A DNA stretch of 64,000 bases. It comes from Enterococcus casseliflavus NBRC 100478. Its GTDB lineage: Bacteria > Bacillota > Bacilli > Lactobacillales > Enterococcaceae. A program made the position numbers and the translations under genes. The notes beneath the pieces are model-generated. The model was not told where the DNA came from. It made no database searches and worked only from the letters and a program-made list of their open reading frames with translations. The DNA is taken from assembly GCF_001544095.1 (NCBI RefSeq), contig NZ_BCPT01000013.1, forward strand, positions 29,426 through 93,425, written 5' to 3'. Each line of letters opens with the position of its first letter. Within the stretch, counting starts at the first letter, position 1. Of the stretch, positions 35,188 through 45,172 are shown piece after piece.

Positions 35188-35237
35188 AGGTGCAGTGATT
35201 ATTATGAATCTTTTTAGAATTAGGAGTGCTTAAACGA

Positions 35238-36272
35238 ATGAAGAAAAAATTACTTTTAGTAGCAGTCAGTGCAATGAGTCTTTTTGCATTAGCGGCTTGT
35301 GGAAACTCAAGTGAGGAAATCGCAACAATGAAGGGCGGTAAAATCACTGTTCAAGATTTTTATGACAAAGCAAAAACAAGTTCAGAAAACCAACAAGCGT
35401 TGCGTCAAATGATCGTCTTAAAAGTCTTTAATGAAAAATACGGCGATGACGTGACTGAAGAAATGATCGACGAACAATTCAACAACGTGGCTGAACAATA
35501 CGGCGGTAGTGATTCCTTTGAATCAACCTTGACTGCTTCTGGTTATACGGTGAAATCTTACCGTGCAGAATTGAAAGAACAGCTTGCGTTACGTGAAGGC
35601 TTAAAAGCCAACATGGATATTACTGATGAAGAAATGAAAACTGCTTGGGATTCTTTCCACCCAGAAGTAGAAGCACAAATCATCAAAGTAGCAAGTGAAG
35701 ATGATGCCAAAGATGTCTTAGAAGAAGCGAAAAAAGATGATGCTGACTTTGGCGAAATCGCTAAAGAAAAATCAACGGATGCAGCAACAAAAGAAGATGG
35801 CGGAACGATCAAATTCGATTCTACGTCAACTGCTGTGCCAAACGAAGTGAAAACAGCCGCTTTTGATTTAAAAGATGGTGAAATCTCTGAAGTGATCTCT
35901 GCAACCAACACGTCGACTTATACGACGGAATACTATATCGTGAAAATGGTGAAAAACCAAGACAAAGGCAACGATATGGATAAATACAAAGATGAATTGA
36001 CTGAAATTGCTCAAAACACGTTGTTGAATGATTCAACCTTTATGGCAGCAACGATCGGTCAAGAATTGCAAGCAGCCAACGTGAAAATGAAAGACTCTGA
36101 CTTAGCAGACTTGCTTTCTGATTACATCACAGCTGCCGAAACAGAAGATTCAACTGCTGACTCTTCTGCAACGGATGCAACAGACAGCTCTGCAGCAGAT
36201 TCTTCTGCTACTGAGGCAACCGATGATTCTACTGCAACAAGTGAAAGTGCTACAGATTCTTCTGCTGAATAA
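35238..36272 (+). CDS. prsA: Foldase lipoprotein PrsA (peptidyl-prolyl isomerase)
   Basis: 344 residues from ATG 35238 (AGGAG upstream). Lipoprotein signal with lipobox ALAAC, acylated Cys21. N-terminal chaperone domain, a parvulin-type PPIase domain at about 135-235 (AQIIKVASEDDAKDVLEEAKK, FGEIAKEKS, GGTIKF), a C-terminal chaperone part, then a tail of about 45 residues made almost only of S, A, T, D and E. Folds secreted proteins outside the membrane. The low-complexity tail is longer than in B. subtilis PrsA. Confidence 0.95.
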   Translation: MKKKLLLVAVSAMSLFALAACGNSSEEIATMKGGKITVQDFYDKAKTSSENQQALRQMIVLKVFNEKYGDDVTEEMIDEQFNNVAEQYGGSDSFESTLTASGYTVKSYRAELKEQLALREGLKANMDITDEEMKTAWDSFHPEVEAQIIKVASEDDAKDVLEEAKKDDADFGEIAKEKSTDAATKEDGGTIKFDSTSTAVPNEVKTAAFDLKDGEISEVISATNTSTYTTEYYIVKMVKNQDKGNDMDKYKDELTEIAQNTLLNDSTFMAATIGQELQAANVKMKDSDLADLLSDYITAAETEDSTADSSATDATDSSAADSSATEATDDSTATSESATDSSAE

Positions 36273-36280
36273 ACAAAAAA

Positions 36281-36312
36281 AGAAGTGCCGTCATAGCGGT
36301 GCTTCTTTTTTT
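36281..36312 (+). terminator. Terminator of prsA
   Basis: GAAGTGCCG / CGGTGCTTC stem (two wobble pairs) and seven T. Confidence 0.88.
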
Positions 36313-36360
36313 GTGCCGATTAGATTTCTATCTACGATTCAACTGCTTTTCCAGCAGCTA

Positions 36361-36395
36361 AAAAAGCCACGCTAAGCAAGCCTAGCGTGGTTTTT
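36361..36395. terminator. Terminator of yhaM, probably bidirectional
   Basis: CCACGCTA / TAGCGTGG stem with T tracts on both strands, about 45 nt beyond the yhaM stop. Confidence 0.85.
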
Positions 36396-36441
36396 GTTCT
36401 TTCCGTCATTCACTTTAGTTGATCGTGCTACAAGGTCACCG

Positions 36442-37419
36442 CTACACTTCTTTCGGTACATAAAAACTCCGATTGTCCATGCCAAAAATTCGGTCTGTGT
36501 ATTGACCAGGTTCCGTTAAACGAATCGACGTCAGCATCATTTGCATGGAAGCATCCAAATTATCGATCTGATGGAGGATCTCCGCTTCCATTATGCGGGG
36601 GCGAACAGGTGACCCATATTCTAATAAGCCATGGTGGGCTAAAACCATATGCCGCAAAACAACGATATCTTCTTCTTTGTCATCAAATTTCAAAGCCATA
36701 CAGGCTTGCGTGATTTCTTCATCCACTAAGACCAAATGCCCTACTAGATTCCCCGCCAAGGTATACTCTGTCGTCATCGGACCTGTCAACTCGATCACTT
36801 TTCCTAAATCATGTAAAATAATGCCCGCATACAGCAGTGACGCATTTAATTCAGGGTATTCTTTGACGATCGCTTTTCCTAAGCGCAGCATAGTTGTCGT
36901 ATGATACGCCAATCCACTGGCGAAGGCATGGTGATTGCGCTTCGCAGCTGGAAAATCAAAGAATTCCTTTTTATACTTGTTCAACAAGAAACGGACGATG
37001 CGATTCCAGTGAGGATTTGTGATCTCAAACAAGGTTTGACTGATTTCTTCTTCCATCTCTTCTTTTCGCAAGGGCGCTTTTTCCATGTATTGGCTTGGTT
37101 CGTGGGGTTCTTCCGGCTTCGCTAAACGCAAATGCATGATTTTGACTTGCGGATTGCCTTGGTAAACTTCTCGTTTCCCATCTAGTAGTACCACTTTCCC
37201 GGGTTCAAAACGGGCGATTTCTTCATCTGATGCATCCCAAAACTTTCCATCAATCGTGCCAGATGTATCCTGAAACGTGAAGGCAATAAACTTTTTGCCG
37301 TTTTTCGCGATCCGTACATCGGCATTTTTGATCAGTAAGAAAAGTTGAAACGTTTCATCAACAGTTAATTCACGAATTTTTTTCATGGGCTTATTTGGCC
37401 GATCAGCCAAATCTTTCAC
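36442..37419 (-). CDS. yhaM: 3'-5' exoribonuclease YhaM
   Basis: 325 residues from GTG 37419; the true start may be a TTG three codons later or ATG at residue 12. OB-fold nucleic acid-binding domain (about 12-110) followed by an HD domain with LLYAGIILHDLGKV and HHGLLEYGSP. Degrades RNA 3' to 5' with metal. Overlaps the yhaN gene by 17 nt, third in yhaO-yhaN-yhaM. Confidence 0.93.
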   Translation of the reverse strand: MKDLADRPNKPMKKIRELTVDETFQLFLLIKNADVRIAKNGKKFIAFTFQDTSGTIDGKFWDASDEEIARFEPGKVVLLDGKREVYQGNPQVKIMHLRLAKPEEPHEPSQYMEKAPLRKEEMEEEISQTLFEITNPHWNRIVRFLLNKYKKEFFDFPAAKRNHHAFASGLAYHTTTMLRLGKAIVKEYPELNASLLYAGIILHDLGKVIELTGPMTTEYTLAGNLVGHLVLVDEEITQACMALKFDDKEEDIVVLRHMVLAHHGLLEYGSPVRPRIMEAEILHQIDNLDASMQMMLTSIRLTEPGQYTDRIFGMDNRSFYVPKEV

Positions 37420-40078
37420 TTCCTTTACTCAGATCCTCGATAGGCTGCTGGTACTTCTGATAATAGCTTACCATTTCTTGGTCAGAAGACAAACAAATTA
37501 CTTGATAACTTTGTCCAAACTCTTTTAATAGTGCTGCGAAGCGTTCCTTACGAACACTGTCATAATGCAACCAACCATCATCAATAATGATCGGGCACAA
37601 AGGATGATTTTTTTGCAGCGCTAGATAACCGAAACGTAACGCCATGATCAACTGATCCTTCGTTCCTGTGGACAAGTCAATGATCGAAAAGGTCTCGCTG
37701 GCATTTGCCGCTACTAACAGACCATTTTCCAGAAGAATCTTTTGATAACGTCCGTTTGAAAGCTGTTCAAAATAAGTCGAAGCGGCTGACAATAGCTGCG
37801 GCAATTGCTGTTCTGACAATTCAGTCGTGACATCCGTCAAAATTGAAGCCGCCAACTGACGACTGCCCCATGCCACAGCGAGTTCTTCAATGACCGCCTT
37901 CAGCTCACTTTCTTCTTGATAAAGCTGATTCAAGGTGCCGTTTTTTTGACTGGCTGCTGCTTCTAATTCCAAGCGTTGTTTGTGCTCCGTCAACTGCTGC
38001 ATTTGTGCCTGAAGCTGTGTTTGCTGCTGCTTGATCTGGTCTTTTTGCTGCAGCAATTCTGCTTGTGTGACTGGTTTGGGATAGATCGGTGTTAACATCC
38101 CCGCCAATTCTTCTGCTCGCTGCTGCGTGCGCTGCGCTGCTTCCCATTGCTTCAACCAGAGGCTGATTTCTGCAGGGTGATCTAACCCTTGCTGCTGCAA
38201 GAGCGCACTGGCTTGGGCAAACAGCTGGTCGCGTTCGTTGCGGGTACGGGTCAATTGTTGGGCCAGTAACGTGCTAGGTTGTTGCAACCGCGAAAGCTTG
38301 ATCGTTTGCATCTCTTCATGAAACTTCTGCAACATCGCCGCTTTTTCTAACAAGGTTTTGTTTTGCAGCGGCAGCCACTCCGCATACGGGCGGAATTGCT
38401 CCTCAAAGGGGGCCAATTCTTCCGTGACAGCTTGCCGTTCTTGATAGGCTTGCTTGCGCTGCTGCGAGTAGGCTTGATAGCTAGCAACATCTTCATCATA
38501 AGCGAATAGATGCGACTGCCAGTTTTCCACCGGCAAATCACCAAAAAAGGGTGTCAACGCTTGGTGGGCACGGCTGATCTGCTGCTGCTTTTGCTGCTGC
38601 TCATTTTCCAGCTGTGCCAACTCTTCGCCCAGTAGATCCAGCTGCATGAGGACCGTCTGCCATTCTTGCTTGACGCCTTGCTGCTTGTTTGGTGCTGCTT
38701 TCATCAGCGGCAAAATACTGCCGATGATCGATGAGATCCCCGCACCTAATGCAAGCCAGCGCCACGGACTTGGCAAAAAGATACCGATCACTGTGACTAG
38801 CCCACCGACGATCCCTAGCGGCCATAGCGGGCGAGAAACGGGCTTGCGGCCAATCAATTGAGGATGCTGCTGTTCTAAGCGGGCCGCGGTGGCTTGCAAA
38901 GATTGCGCTTTTTCTTCTAAACGCCTCATGCGCTTTTCGAGCTCTTCTAACTGCACACGTTCTTGCAGTAAACGTGTGGTTTGTTCATGGATCGAAGCCG
39001 TTACTAGCGGCGGCGATTCTCTGCTCCACTGGCGCTTTTCAATCAAGCGATTCAACTCTGTGATGGCGACAGTTTCTTGTTGATTGGCTGCTGCTTCACG
39101 ATCTGCCAAACGCGCCATCGTCACTTGCTGCTGCAGCAAGTGACTGATCTGATGCTCGTGATCAAGGTAAAAGAAATACTTGTCTGATTCTTTTCCTTGC
39201 TCCAACTGATCTAATTCGGCTTCTTTTTTGCGAATTTCTTCCGTCAGCTGCTGATACTGCTGATAAAACTGTTTGATGGCTTGGACTTGCTGAGGATCGG
39301 CTAGCGTATCTGCTGGTGCCATTTGCTGCCACTCTTTATAAAGGCCCCAGTGACTCAGCTGTTGCTGATTTTCCTGATAAGCGTCATTCAATGCTTGATA
39401 CTGGTGCCGCAAGTCTTGGATCTGTTCTTGCAGCTGGGCGATCTGTTGATACTGCTGTTGGATGCGGCTTTCTTCGCTTTCTTTTTCCGCAATCGTTTTT
39501 TGCAGTTTTTCTAATTGTTTTAACGCTTGGTTCAAAGGCAGCTTTTGCCCTCGTGGCTTGTATTGCTGCTGATTGGTGGTTTCATATTGCGCCACTTGCT
39601 GCAGCATTTTTTGACTGCCGCTGATCCCTAGAGAAATCAACGCTTGGTGCAGCTCATTTTCTTCTAGCTTATCGATCTGGGTCAATTGCTCTTGCTGAAA
39701 AGTAAAGACATCGAAGAACAATGCTCGATTGAGGGGCTGCAGGTGTTGTGCCAGCCATTGCTCATCGACCGTCTGGCCAGCGACATGGACTTTGGCACGA
39801 CCACGGTCCACTTGCCGATAGCGTTCCACGATCACTTCACCGAAGGGTTCCAGCGCCAACCATAACTTGCCACCGTAAGCAGCACCGTTTTTGGGGGTAT
39901 AGTCTTTTTTCTTGGCTGTCTTTTTCGGAAAGCCAAACAAAATGGCGGCAATAAATTGATACAACGTCGATTTTCCGATCTCGTTGTGCCCAAAGAGCAG
40001 CTGATTTTGCGGATGAAAGGCAAAGCTTTGTTCATGGTATTTCCCAAAACCGGTAATCTCTGCTTTTAAAATTCTCAT
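37403..40078 (-). CDS. yhaN: SbcC/Rad50-like ATPase YhaN
   Basis: 891 residues from ATG 40078 (GGGAGGAG upstream). N-terminal Walker A LLFGHNEIGKSTLYQF; a very long coiled coil rich in Q/L/E from about residue 180 to 780, interrupted near 420-465 by two hydrophobic helices (PLGIVGGLVTVIGIFLP and a partner); C-terminal signature LSTGTKDQLIMALR and Walker B PIIIDDGWLHYD. The hydrophobic hairpin suggests membrane association, which Rad50 lacks. Presumed partner of the YhaO nuclease. Confidence 0.92.
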   Translation of the reverse strand: MRILKAEITGFGKYHEQSFAFHPQNQLLFGHNEIGKSTLYQFIAAILFGFPKKTAKKKDYTPKNGAAYGGKLWLALEPFGEVIVERYRQVDRGRAKVHVAGQTVDEQWLAQHLQPLNRALFFDVFTFQQEQLTQIDKLEENELHQALISLGISGSQKMLQQVAQYETTNQQQYKPRGQKLPLNQALKQLEKLQKTIAEKESEESRIQQQYQQIAQLQEQIQDLRHQYQALNDAYQENQQQLSHWGLYKEWQQMAPADTLADPQQVQAIKQFYQQYQQLTEEIRKKEAELDQLEQGKESDKYFFYLDHEHQISHLLQQQVTMARLADREAAANQQETVAITELNRLIEKRQWSRESPPLVTASIHEQTTRLLQERVQLEELEKRMRRLEEKAQSLQATAARLEQQHPQLIGRKPVSRPLWPLGIVGGLVTVIGIFLPSPWRWLALGAGISSIIGSILPLMKAAPNKQQGVKQEWQTVLMQLDLLGEELAQLENEQQQKQQQISRAHQALTPFFGDLPVENWQSHLFAYDEDVASYQAYSQQRKQAYQERQAVTEELAPFEEQFRPYAEWLPLQNKTLLEKAAMLQKFHEEMQTIKLSRLQQPSTLLAQQLTRTRNERDQLFAQASALLQQQGLDHPAEISLWLKQWEAAQRTQQRAEELAGMLTPIYPKPVTQAELLQQKDQIKQQQTQLQAQMQQLTEHKQRLELEAAASQKNGTLNQLYQEESELKAVIEELAVAWGSRQLAASILTDVTTELSEQQLPQLLSAASTYFEQLSNGRYQKILLENGLLVAANASETFSIIDLSTGTKDQLIMALRFGYLALQKNHPLCPIIIDDGWLHYDSVRKERFAALLKEFGQSYQVICLSSDQEMVSYYQKYQQPIEDLSKGSERFG

Positions 40079-41265
40079 GACTGCTCCTCCCATTGAAAGT
40101 CGTCTTTCAACAATTGCTTGGCTTGCTGCAAGACTTCTTCTTGAAATGATTCATGGGTGATCCCCCGCTGGATCAGTGGATGCTGCAATAGATCCGACAA
40201 TCGATCCGCAAACATCTCTGGCGACTCATACATCGCTAAAAACTGCAGCATATAATCTTCTGATACCACCAATGCGATCTTGTCTTCATTGGCTTGCTCG
40301 ACTTCAAGGGCATAGATCACTTGCAGCGGCTCTGTTTGTGCCAACCGTTCATTGAGGTAGGTCAGCCATTCATTTTTTTCCGCAGCTGGAAACCAATCTG
40401 GCGGCAGCTGCTGCACATCGGTCAACACCAGATGCAGCAAGCGCGAACGAGGACTTTTTAAGCGCTCGATGATCGCTGGCAATACGGCATTCGAGGCAGT
40501 CACATCCGCTAAGGAGACCACTTGCTTTTGCCAAGCGATCTCTGCGATCTCCAAGCGCTCGATCGTTGGTCCCTGCGGCGTTAAGTCTGCCAAAATCACC
40601 CCAGTCGCCTGTTCTTTCTTGGTCTTTCCTTGAGGTGTACCTGGATAGAGAATCGGTGGCTGCTCTGAGAGCGTCTTAGGTACATGGATGTGCCCCAAGC
40701 CCCAATAATCATAGCCTTTTTGTTTCATTTCACTGATTGAAAAGGGGGCATACCGTTCACCAGCTTGGTCCCCGTGGTAAAGCCCGATATGGTAATCCAC
40801 CGCTGCTCTTGCAGGAAATTCTGTTACTTTATTTTCAGTGATCCAAGGATGTTGGTAGCTAAATCCACTGATTGCATAGGTTTCACCGTTTTTCGTTGTT
40901 CCTTGAACCGTTTGAACTTCTTCTGATGAAAAGAGAATGACATTTTCTGGAAAAGCAAACCAATACCGTTGCGGATCATAATAATCATGGTTGCCGAAAA
41001 TCATATAGACAGGGATCTGTGCTTCCCCTAGTCGTTGCAGTTGGGCAAAAAAGTCATGCTGCACTTTTAGACTCGGCCGTGCTTGATGGAATGTATCCCC
41101 AGCCAGCAAAACAAAATCGACCGCTTTTTCTAAGGCAACATCCACCAAATTACGGATGATTTTTTGATTGATGGCAGGGAGTTGGGTCTTCACTTTTTCA
41201 GATAACAAATGAACCCCTTCAAATGACCGGTCGATATGCAGGTCTGCACTATGTAAAAATCGCAT
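40075..41265 (-). CDS. yhaO: Metallophosphoesterase/DNA exonuclease YhaO (SbcD/Mre11-like)
   Basis: 396 residues from ATG 41265 (AAGGAGGGAG upstream). Phosphoesterase motifs in order: SADLHIDRSF, LLAGDTFHQ, FGNHDYYDP, IGLYHGDQ, WGLGHIHVP, YPGTPQG. C-terminal capping region. Overlaps yhaN by 4 nt, consistent with an Mre11-Rad50-like complex. An extended -10 promoter TGTTATGAT lies about 25 nt upstream at 41291-41299. Confidence 0.94.
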   Translation of the reverse strand: MRFLHSADLHIDRSFEGVHLLSEKVKTQLPAINQKIIRNLVDVALEKAVDFVLLAGDTFHQARPSLKVQHDFFAQLQRLGEAQIPVYMIFGNHDYYDPQRYWFAFPENVILFSSEEVQTVQGTTKNGETYAISGFSYQHPWITENKVTEFPARAAVDYHIGLYHGDQAGERYAPFSISEMKQKGYDYWGLGHIHVPKTLSEQPPILYPGTPQGKTKKEQATGVILADLTPQGPTIERLEIAEIAWQKQVVSLADVTASNAVLPAIIERLKSPRSRLLHLVLTDVQQLPPDWFPAAEKNEWLTYLNERLAQTEPLQVIYALEVEQANEDKIALVVSEDYMLQFLAMYESPEMFADRLSDLLQHPLIQRGITHESFQEEVLQQAKQLLKDDFQWEEQS

Positions 41266-41290
41266 TTCTTTCTCCCTCCTTAATGCTTCT

Positions 41291-41299
41291 ATCATAACA
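41291..41299 (-). promoter_or_regulatory. Extended -10 promoter of yhaO-yhaN-yhaM
   Basis: Minus strand TGTTATGAT, downstream of the yheA terminator. Confidence 0.55.
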
Positions 41300-41350
41300 T
41301 TTCTCAGGCATTTCGTCAGCAAAATACGAAAATTTGTTCGCCTTTTTCAT

Positions 41351-41387
41351 AAAAAAAACCAAAGAAGCGATTTTGAAACTTCTTTGG
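41351..41387 (-). terminator. Terminator of yheA
   Basis: CCAAAGAAG / CTTCTTTGG stem (41359-41387) and eight T on the minus strand. Confidence 0.88.
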
Positions 41388-41458
41388 AAAAGGCTCTTGC
41401 AGTTGCAGCCGATTGCTCTGAAGATTCACTTGCTTCTTTGGTCTTTGTTGGTTGGCGA

Positions 41459-41800
41459 TTACGCTTCGTATAGATCTCTTACAGGACCCATGATGATGCG
41501 GTTCAAGTCATTGGCTACTAAGCTGAAGGCTTGCTCTTTTTGCATCAAGTCAGAAACAATGCCGTCTTGCTGAATTTTTTGCGATAATTCTTGGGCTTTT
41601 TGCGCTTCTTCTTCTGTCATTTCTTCGCCAGCCATCATTTTTTGTTGCAGGCTTTGTTGCAACTCTTGAAACTCTTTGAATAACGCATACGCTTCTTCAT
41701 TTGCTTTCAAGCGGTCGAAAGAACCTTTCAAATCTTGAAACTGTTCTGACTCGCGTAATTCACGTTCTAATTGGTTTGCTGTATCATAAATATTTGCCAT
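41459..41800 (-). CDS. yheA: YheA/UPF0342 family protein (YlbF/YmcA-like)
   Basis: 113 residues, helical and highly charged. The sequence [18 protein letters not shown]...[14 protein letters not shown]...[14 protein letters not shown] follows the UPF0342 pattern throughout. Related proteins YlbF and YmcA assist RNA processing in B. subtilis, but the role of YheA is not established. Ends with its own terminator before yhaO. GGAGGCGTC precedes the ATG. Confidence 0.92.
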   Translation of the reverse strand: MANIYDTANQLERELRESEQFQDLKGSFDRLKANEEAYALFKEFQELQQSLQQKMMAGEEMTEEEAQKAQELSQKIQQDGIVSDLMQKEQAFSLVANDLNRIIMGPVRDLYEA

Positions 41801-41870
41801 TTTGACGCCTCCTCTTTTTTTCTAGTATACCATTCTTCTCAGGTTCTAGACTAGCAGTTGCCTAATTCCT

Positions 41871-44033
41871 TTAATTTCCGCTGATGGAATTCCACAAGCC
41901 GCCAAACAGTTCTTTCGTTCCTTCTTTGATCTTGCTGCCGAATTCCTTCATACCTTCTTTGGCGCTTTCGGCAAAGTCATCGATGGTTTTCTGCCAATCA
42001 TTGCCATTTTGTGACGTACTGCTCTCAGGATCTGGTACTTCATCGGCTGCCATCAATTTTCCACCTGTCCAATAAGCGTCTGCAACTTGGAATTGGGTGC
42101 CTTGACTATAAGGCAGTAAGCTTTCGGCCTCTGCTTTGAATATTTTCCCAACGACTTGTCCGCTAGTTCCCGTTAAGTAATGATCTTCACTCACATGCTC
42201 AAATCCTAACCAAGTTGAAAGAACCATATCAGGAGTATAGCCGACGATCCATTGGTCATTGACCTTAGAAGCATCAAAGTTGGTCTCTGTCGTACCTGTC
42301 TTGCCGGCGATCGTAAAGCCGTACGGACTGGCACTAACACCCGTCCCGTTAGAGAAGGTGCCCAGCATCATGCTCGTCATTTTATCAGCGGTCTCTTTAG
42401 AAATCACCCGTTTGCCTTGCACAGACGTATTGTCAACGATCACGGAACCAGTTGAATCAACGATTTTGGTGATCAAATGCGGTTTGTAGTAATACCCGCC
42501 ATTTGCGAAAACGCCATACGCTGCTGCCATCGTCATGGGTGATTCCCCTTTTTCCAAACCACCTAATGCTAAGCCATAATATTTGTCGGATTCGGTCAAG
42601 GAAAGTCCAAACTCTTGTGCTTTGCTGTACCCACGATCTAAGCCGATCTCATGCAACAGCCAAACTGCTGGCAGATTCAGGCTTTGGGCGAGGGCTTGAT
42701 ACATGACTGCTTCGCCAGCATAGGTCCCATCAAAGTTTTGAGCATCATAAAAATCGAGGGGCTCGTCTTTCAGGATACTGTCGGGTTCAAACCCAGCTTC
42801 TAGGGCAGGGGCGAAGACGCTGATCGGTTTGATCGTGGAGCCTGGTGAACGTTTCATTTGCGTGGCAAAATTAAAGCCTCTAAAGACGTGCTCGCCACGA
42901 CGACCCACCACCGCTTGCACCCCACCGGTATTCGGATCAAGTGCGACAGAGCCTGATTGCACCATCGTGCCATCAGCGGCATTTTCAGGGAACAAGGCAT
43001 CGTTTTTATAGGCAGCTTCCATTTGCGCTTGGTAGTTTTGATCCAGTGCTGTATAGATCTTGTAGCCGCGATTCATGACATCATCGGCGTCCAACCCATA
43101 GGATTCGGCTTCATCGATGACCGCATCGAAATAATAAGGATACTTATAGCCAGATTCTGAATTGCCAAATCCATCATACAGTAAATTAGCTAAGGCAACT
43201 TGTGATTCTTGGTCAGCAACGGACTGGTCCAACTTGCCGTTATCCACCATCAAACTCAAGACGGTATCGCGACGGTTCGTGGCGTTTTCCAGATTGTCGA
43301 TCGGGTTATAGATCGAAGGACCTTTGAGCATCCCCACCAACGTCGCAGCTTCTCCCACGCTTAGTTCAGAAGCATTGACACCGAAATATTTTAGCGAGGC
43401 ATCTTGAATGCCCCAAACCCCGTTACCAAAATAGGAACTGTTCAAATACATTTCCAAAATCTCATCTTTAGAATATTTCTTCTCGATCTCGATCGCTAAG
43501 AAAAGCTCCTTGGCTTTTCGACTAAAGGTTTGATCCAAGGACAGATAGGCATTTTTGGCAAGCTGCTGGGTGATGGTACTTCCCCCACCGCCTTCGGCAC
43601 TGCGGTTGACCAGCATGCGCAGGGCTGCTCGAGCGATCCCCTTGATATCAAACCCGTGGTGATTATAGAAGTTGCGGTCTTCGGTTGAGATCAAGGCGTT
43701 GACCACATCACTGGAAATGGCATCAAGAGAAACGTACGTGCCTTTTTGCGAGTACAACTGCCCTGCTTCATCGCCATTGGCATCAAAAATCACCGTCGAT
43801 TCTTTCAGACCTGACTCTAATTCACTGACTTTCGTATTTTTGGCGATATAAAACAAATACCCGCTCATGATTAAGATAGCAACTAAACTAAGTAAAATAA
43901 AAATTTTATTTACGTGGTATTTTTTCCAAACCCGCTTGCGCCATTGATGAAATTGCTGCAAATACGGTTTTAACCAGCGCCAAAAGGTCAGCCAACCGGT
44001 CTTTATTTTGTGAAGGATGTGTTTCCAATCCAT
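41871..44033 (-). CDS. pbp2A: Class A penicillin-binding protein (PBP2a type)
   Basis: 720 residues. Cytoplasmic basic N-terminus, one helix at about 44-66, GT51 transglycosylase with STEDRNFYNHHGFD, GGGSTITQQLAKN and EMYLNSSYFGNGVWGI, then a transpeptidase with SxxK in SPGSTIKP, SxN in SLNLPA and KTG in AGKTGTTE. Polymerises and crosslinks peptidoglycan outside the membrane. The long cytoplasmic N-terminus and lack of PASTA repeats fit the pneumococcal PBP2a/enterococcal PbpZ type more than PBP1a. Confidence 0.93.
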   Translation of the reverse strand: MDWKHILHKIKTGWLTFWRWLKPYLQQFHQWRKRVWKKYHVNKIFILLSLVAILIMSGYLFYIAKNTKVSELESGLKESTVIFDANGDEAGQLYSQKGTYVSLDAISSDVVNALISTEDRNFYNHHGFDIKGIARAALRMLVNRSAEGGGGSTITQQLAKNAYLSLDQTFSRKAKELFLAIEIEKKYSKDEILEMYLNSSYFGNGVWGIQDASLKYFGVNASELSVGEAATLVGMLKGPSIYNPIDNLENATNRRDTVLSLMVDNGKLDQSVADQESQVALANLLYDGFGNSESGYKYPYYFDAVIDEAESYGLDADDVMNRGYKIYTALDQNYQAQMEAAYKNDALFPENAADGTMVQSGSVALDPNTGGVQAVVGRRGEHVFRGFNFATQMKRSPGSTIKPISVFAPALEAGFEPDSILKDEPLDFYDAQNFDGTYAGEAVMYQALAQSLNLPAVWLLHEIGLDRGYSKAQEFGLSLTESDKYYGLALGGLEKGESPMTMAAAYGVFANGGYYYKPHLITKIVDSTGSVIVDNTSVQGKRVISKETADKMTSMMLGTFSNGTGVSASPYGFTIAGKTGTTETNFDASKVNDQWIVGYTPDMVLSTWLGFEHVSEDHYLTGTSGQVVGKIFKAEAESLLPYSQGTQFQVADAYWTGGKLMAADEVPDPESSTSQNGNDWQKTIDDFAESAKEGMKEFGSKIKEGTKELFGGLWNSISGN

Positions 44034-44181
44034 TACTTCACGCTCCTTTGGTTAAGTGTAGCATAAATGACTTTCTTTGTTATACGGCTCTAGACGTAAT
44101 TTCATTCGAAAAGAATGCTTTATTATTCTAGCATTGAATGCTCTGTTTTTTATTGTTTTTTTTATAAGAAAAGCTTAAAGA

Positions 44182-44190
44182 TGCTATAAT
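44182..44190 (+). promoter_or_regulatory. Extended -10 promoter of the RluD-like gene
   Basis: TGCTATAAT, 34 nt before the ATG. Confidence 0.65.
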
Positions 44191-44224
44191 AGTCGGTAGC
44201 GAACAGCAAAGAAAGGACGTTTTT

Positions 44225-45079
44225 ATGGAATACACCATGACTTTACCCGAAAATCACCCGCCCATGCCGCTTCGCGATTTGTTGGAACGGGAGTGGCTCG
44301 TCCCACGAAAAGTGCGCCATTTTCTGCGCACGCGGAAAAATGTAATCGTCAATCAGCAGCCCGCGATGTTTCATCAAGAAGTTCGTGGCGGCGATCAAAT
44401 CACTTTGATCATTGAAGACAGTGATTACAGCTATCAGCCGATCCAGTTAGGCCAAGCAGACAAAGTCGACGTACGTTTTGAAGATGAGCACTTATTGGTG
44501 CTGAACAAGCCTGCGGGGGTCAAGACGCACCCCAATCAGCCATTAGAAGCAGATACCCTATTGAATGATGCAGCTGCTTACCTTGCGCCGAAACAGCAGC
44601 AGCCTTATGTGGTCCATCGTCTAGACAAAGAAACCAGCGGTGTCGTTTTATTCGCAAAAAATCCTTTGGTGTTGCCGATCTTGGGTCGAATGTTGGAAAA
44701 CAAACAGATTTTCCGCCGCTATCAAGCCACAGTTTGGGGCAAACTTACGCAAGATCAAACGATCGCCAAAAAAATCGGTCGTGACCGTCACGATCGTCGC
44801 AAGCGAATCATTGACCCCCGCAACGGTCAGTCAGCCGTCACCCATGTAACCATCGCCCACACCCAACAAAAGACGACCGATGTGTATTGTGTGTTAGATA
44901 CGGGGAGGACCCACCAAATTCGCGTCCACCTTGCCAGTATCGGTCATCCAGTCGTCGGTGACCCGCTTTACCAAAACAAACCAGCGCCGCGTTTGCTGCT
45001 GCATGGCTATGAATTGCATCTGGAGCATCCCTTTACCAAAGAACAGTTAGTGATCATCGCTCAACCGGGCTTGTGGTAA
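44225..45079 (+). CDS. RluA/RluD-family pseudouridine synthase
   Basis: 284 residues. An S4-like N-terminal part (LRDLLEREWLVPRKVRHFLRTRKNVIVNQ) and a catalytic domain with VVHRLDKETSGVVLFAK (catalytic Asp) and DTGRTHQIRVHLASIGHPVVGDPLY. Isomerises specific uridines in rRNA or tRNA; the exact site is uncertain. AAAGGACG precedes the ATG. Single gene with its own promoter and terminator. Confidence 0.93.
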   Translation: MEYTMTLPENHPPMPLRDLLEREWLVPRKVRHFLRTRKNVIVNQQPAMFHQEVRGGDQITLIIEDSDYSYQPIQLGQADKVDVRFEDEHLLVLNKPAGVKTHPNQPLEADTLLNDAAAYLAPKQQQPYVVHRLDKETSGVVLFAKNPLVLPILGRMLENKQIFRRYQATVWGKLTQDQTIAKKIGRDRHDRRKRIIDPRNGQSAVTHVTIAHTQQKTTDVYCVLDTGRTHQIRVHLASIGHPVVGDPLYQNKPAPRLLLHGYELHLEHPFTKEQLVIIAQPGLW

Positions 45080-45082
45080 ACA

Positions 45083-45131
45083 AAAAAAGCATGACGACTT
45101 GAGGAACCCCTCTTGTCAGTCATGCTTTTTG
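45083..45131. terminator. Bidirectional terminator
   Basis: AAAAAGCATGAC / GTCATGCTTTTT outer stem with inner GAGG/CCTC pairing, between convergent genes; T tracts on both strands. Confidence 0.92.
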
Positions 45132-45172
45132 GTTTCAGATGTTTTTTTAATGTTTCTACTCGGTGCTTCGGC

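Noticed and set aside
38646..38861. Frameshift suspicion within yhaN because of several overlapping frames
   Set aside because: The 891-codon frame is continuous from Walker A to Walker B with consistent coiled-coil composition.
37403..40078. Many plus-strand and alternate-frame ORFs across yhaN
   Set aside because: Shadows of the glutamine- and leucine-rich coiled coil; none has a ribosome binding site or domain.
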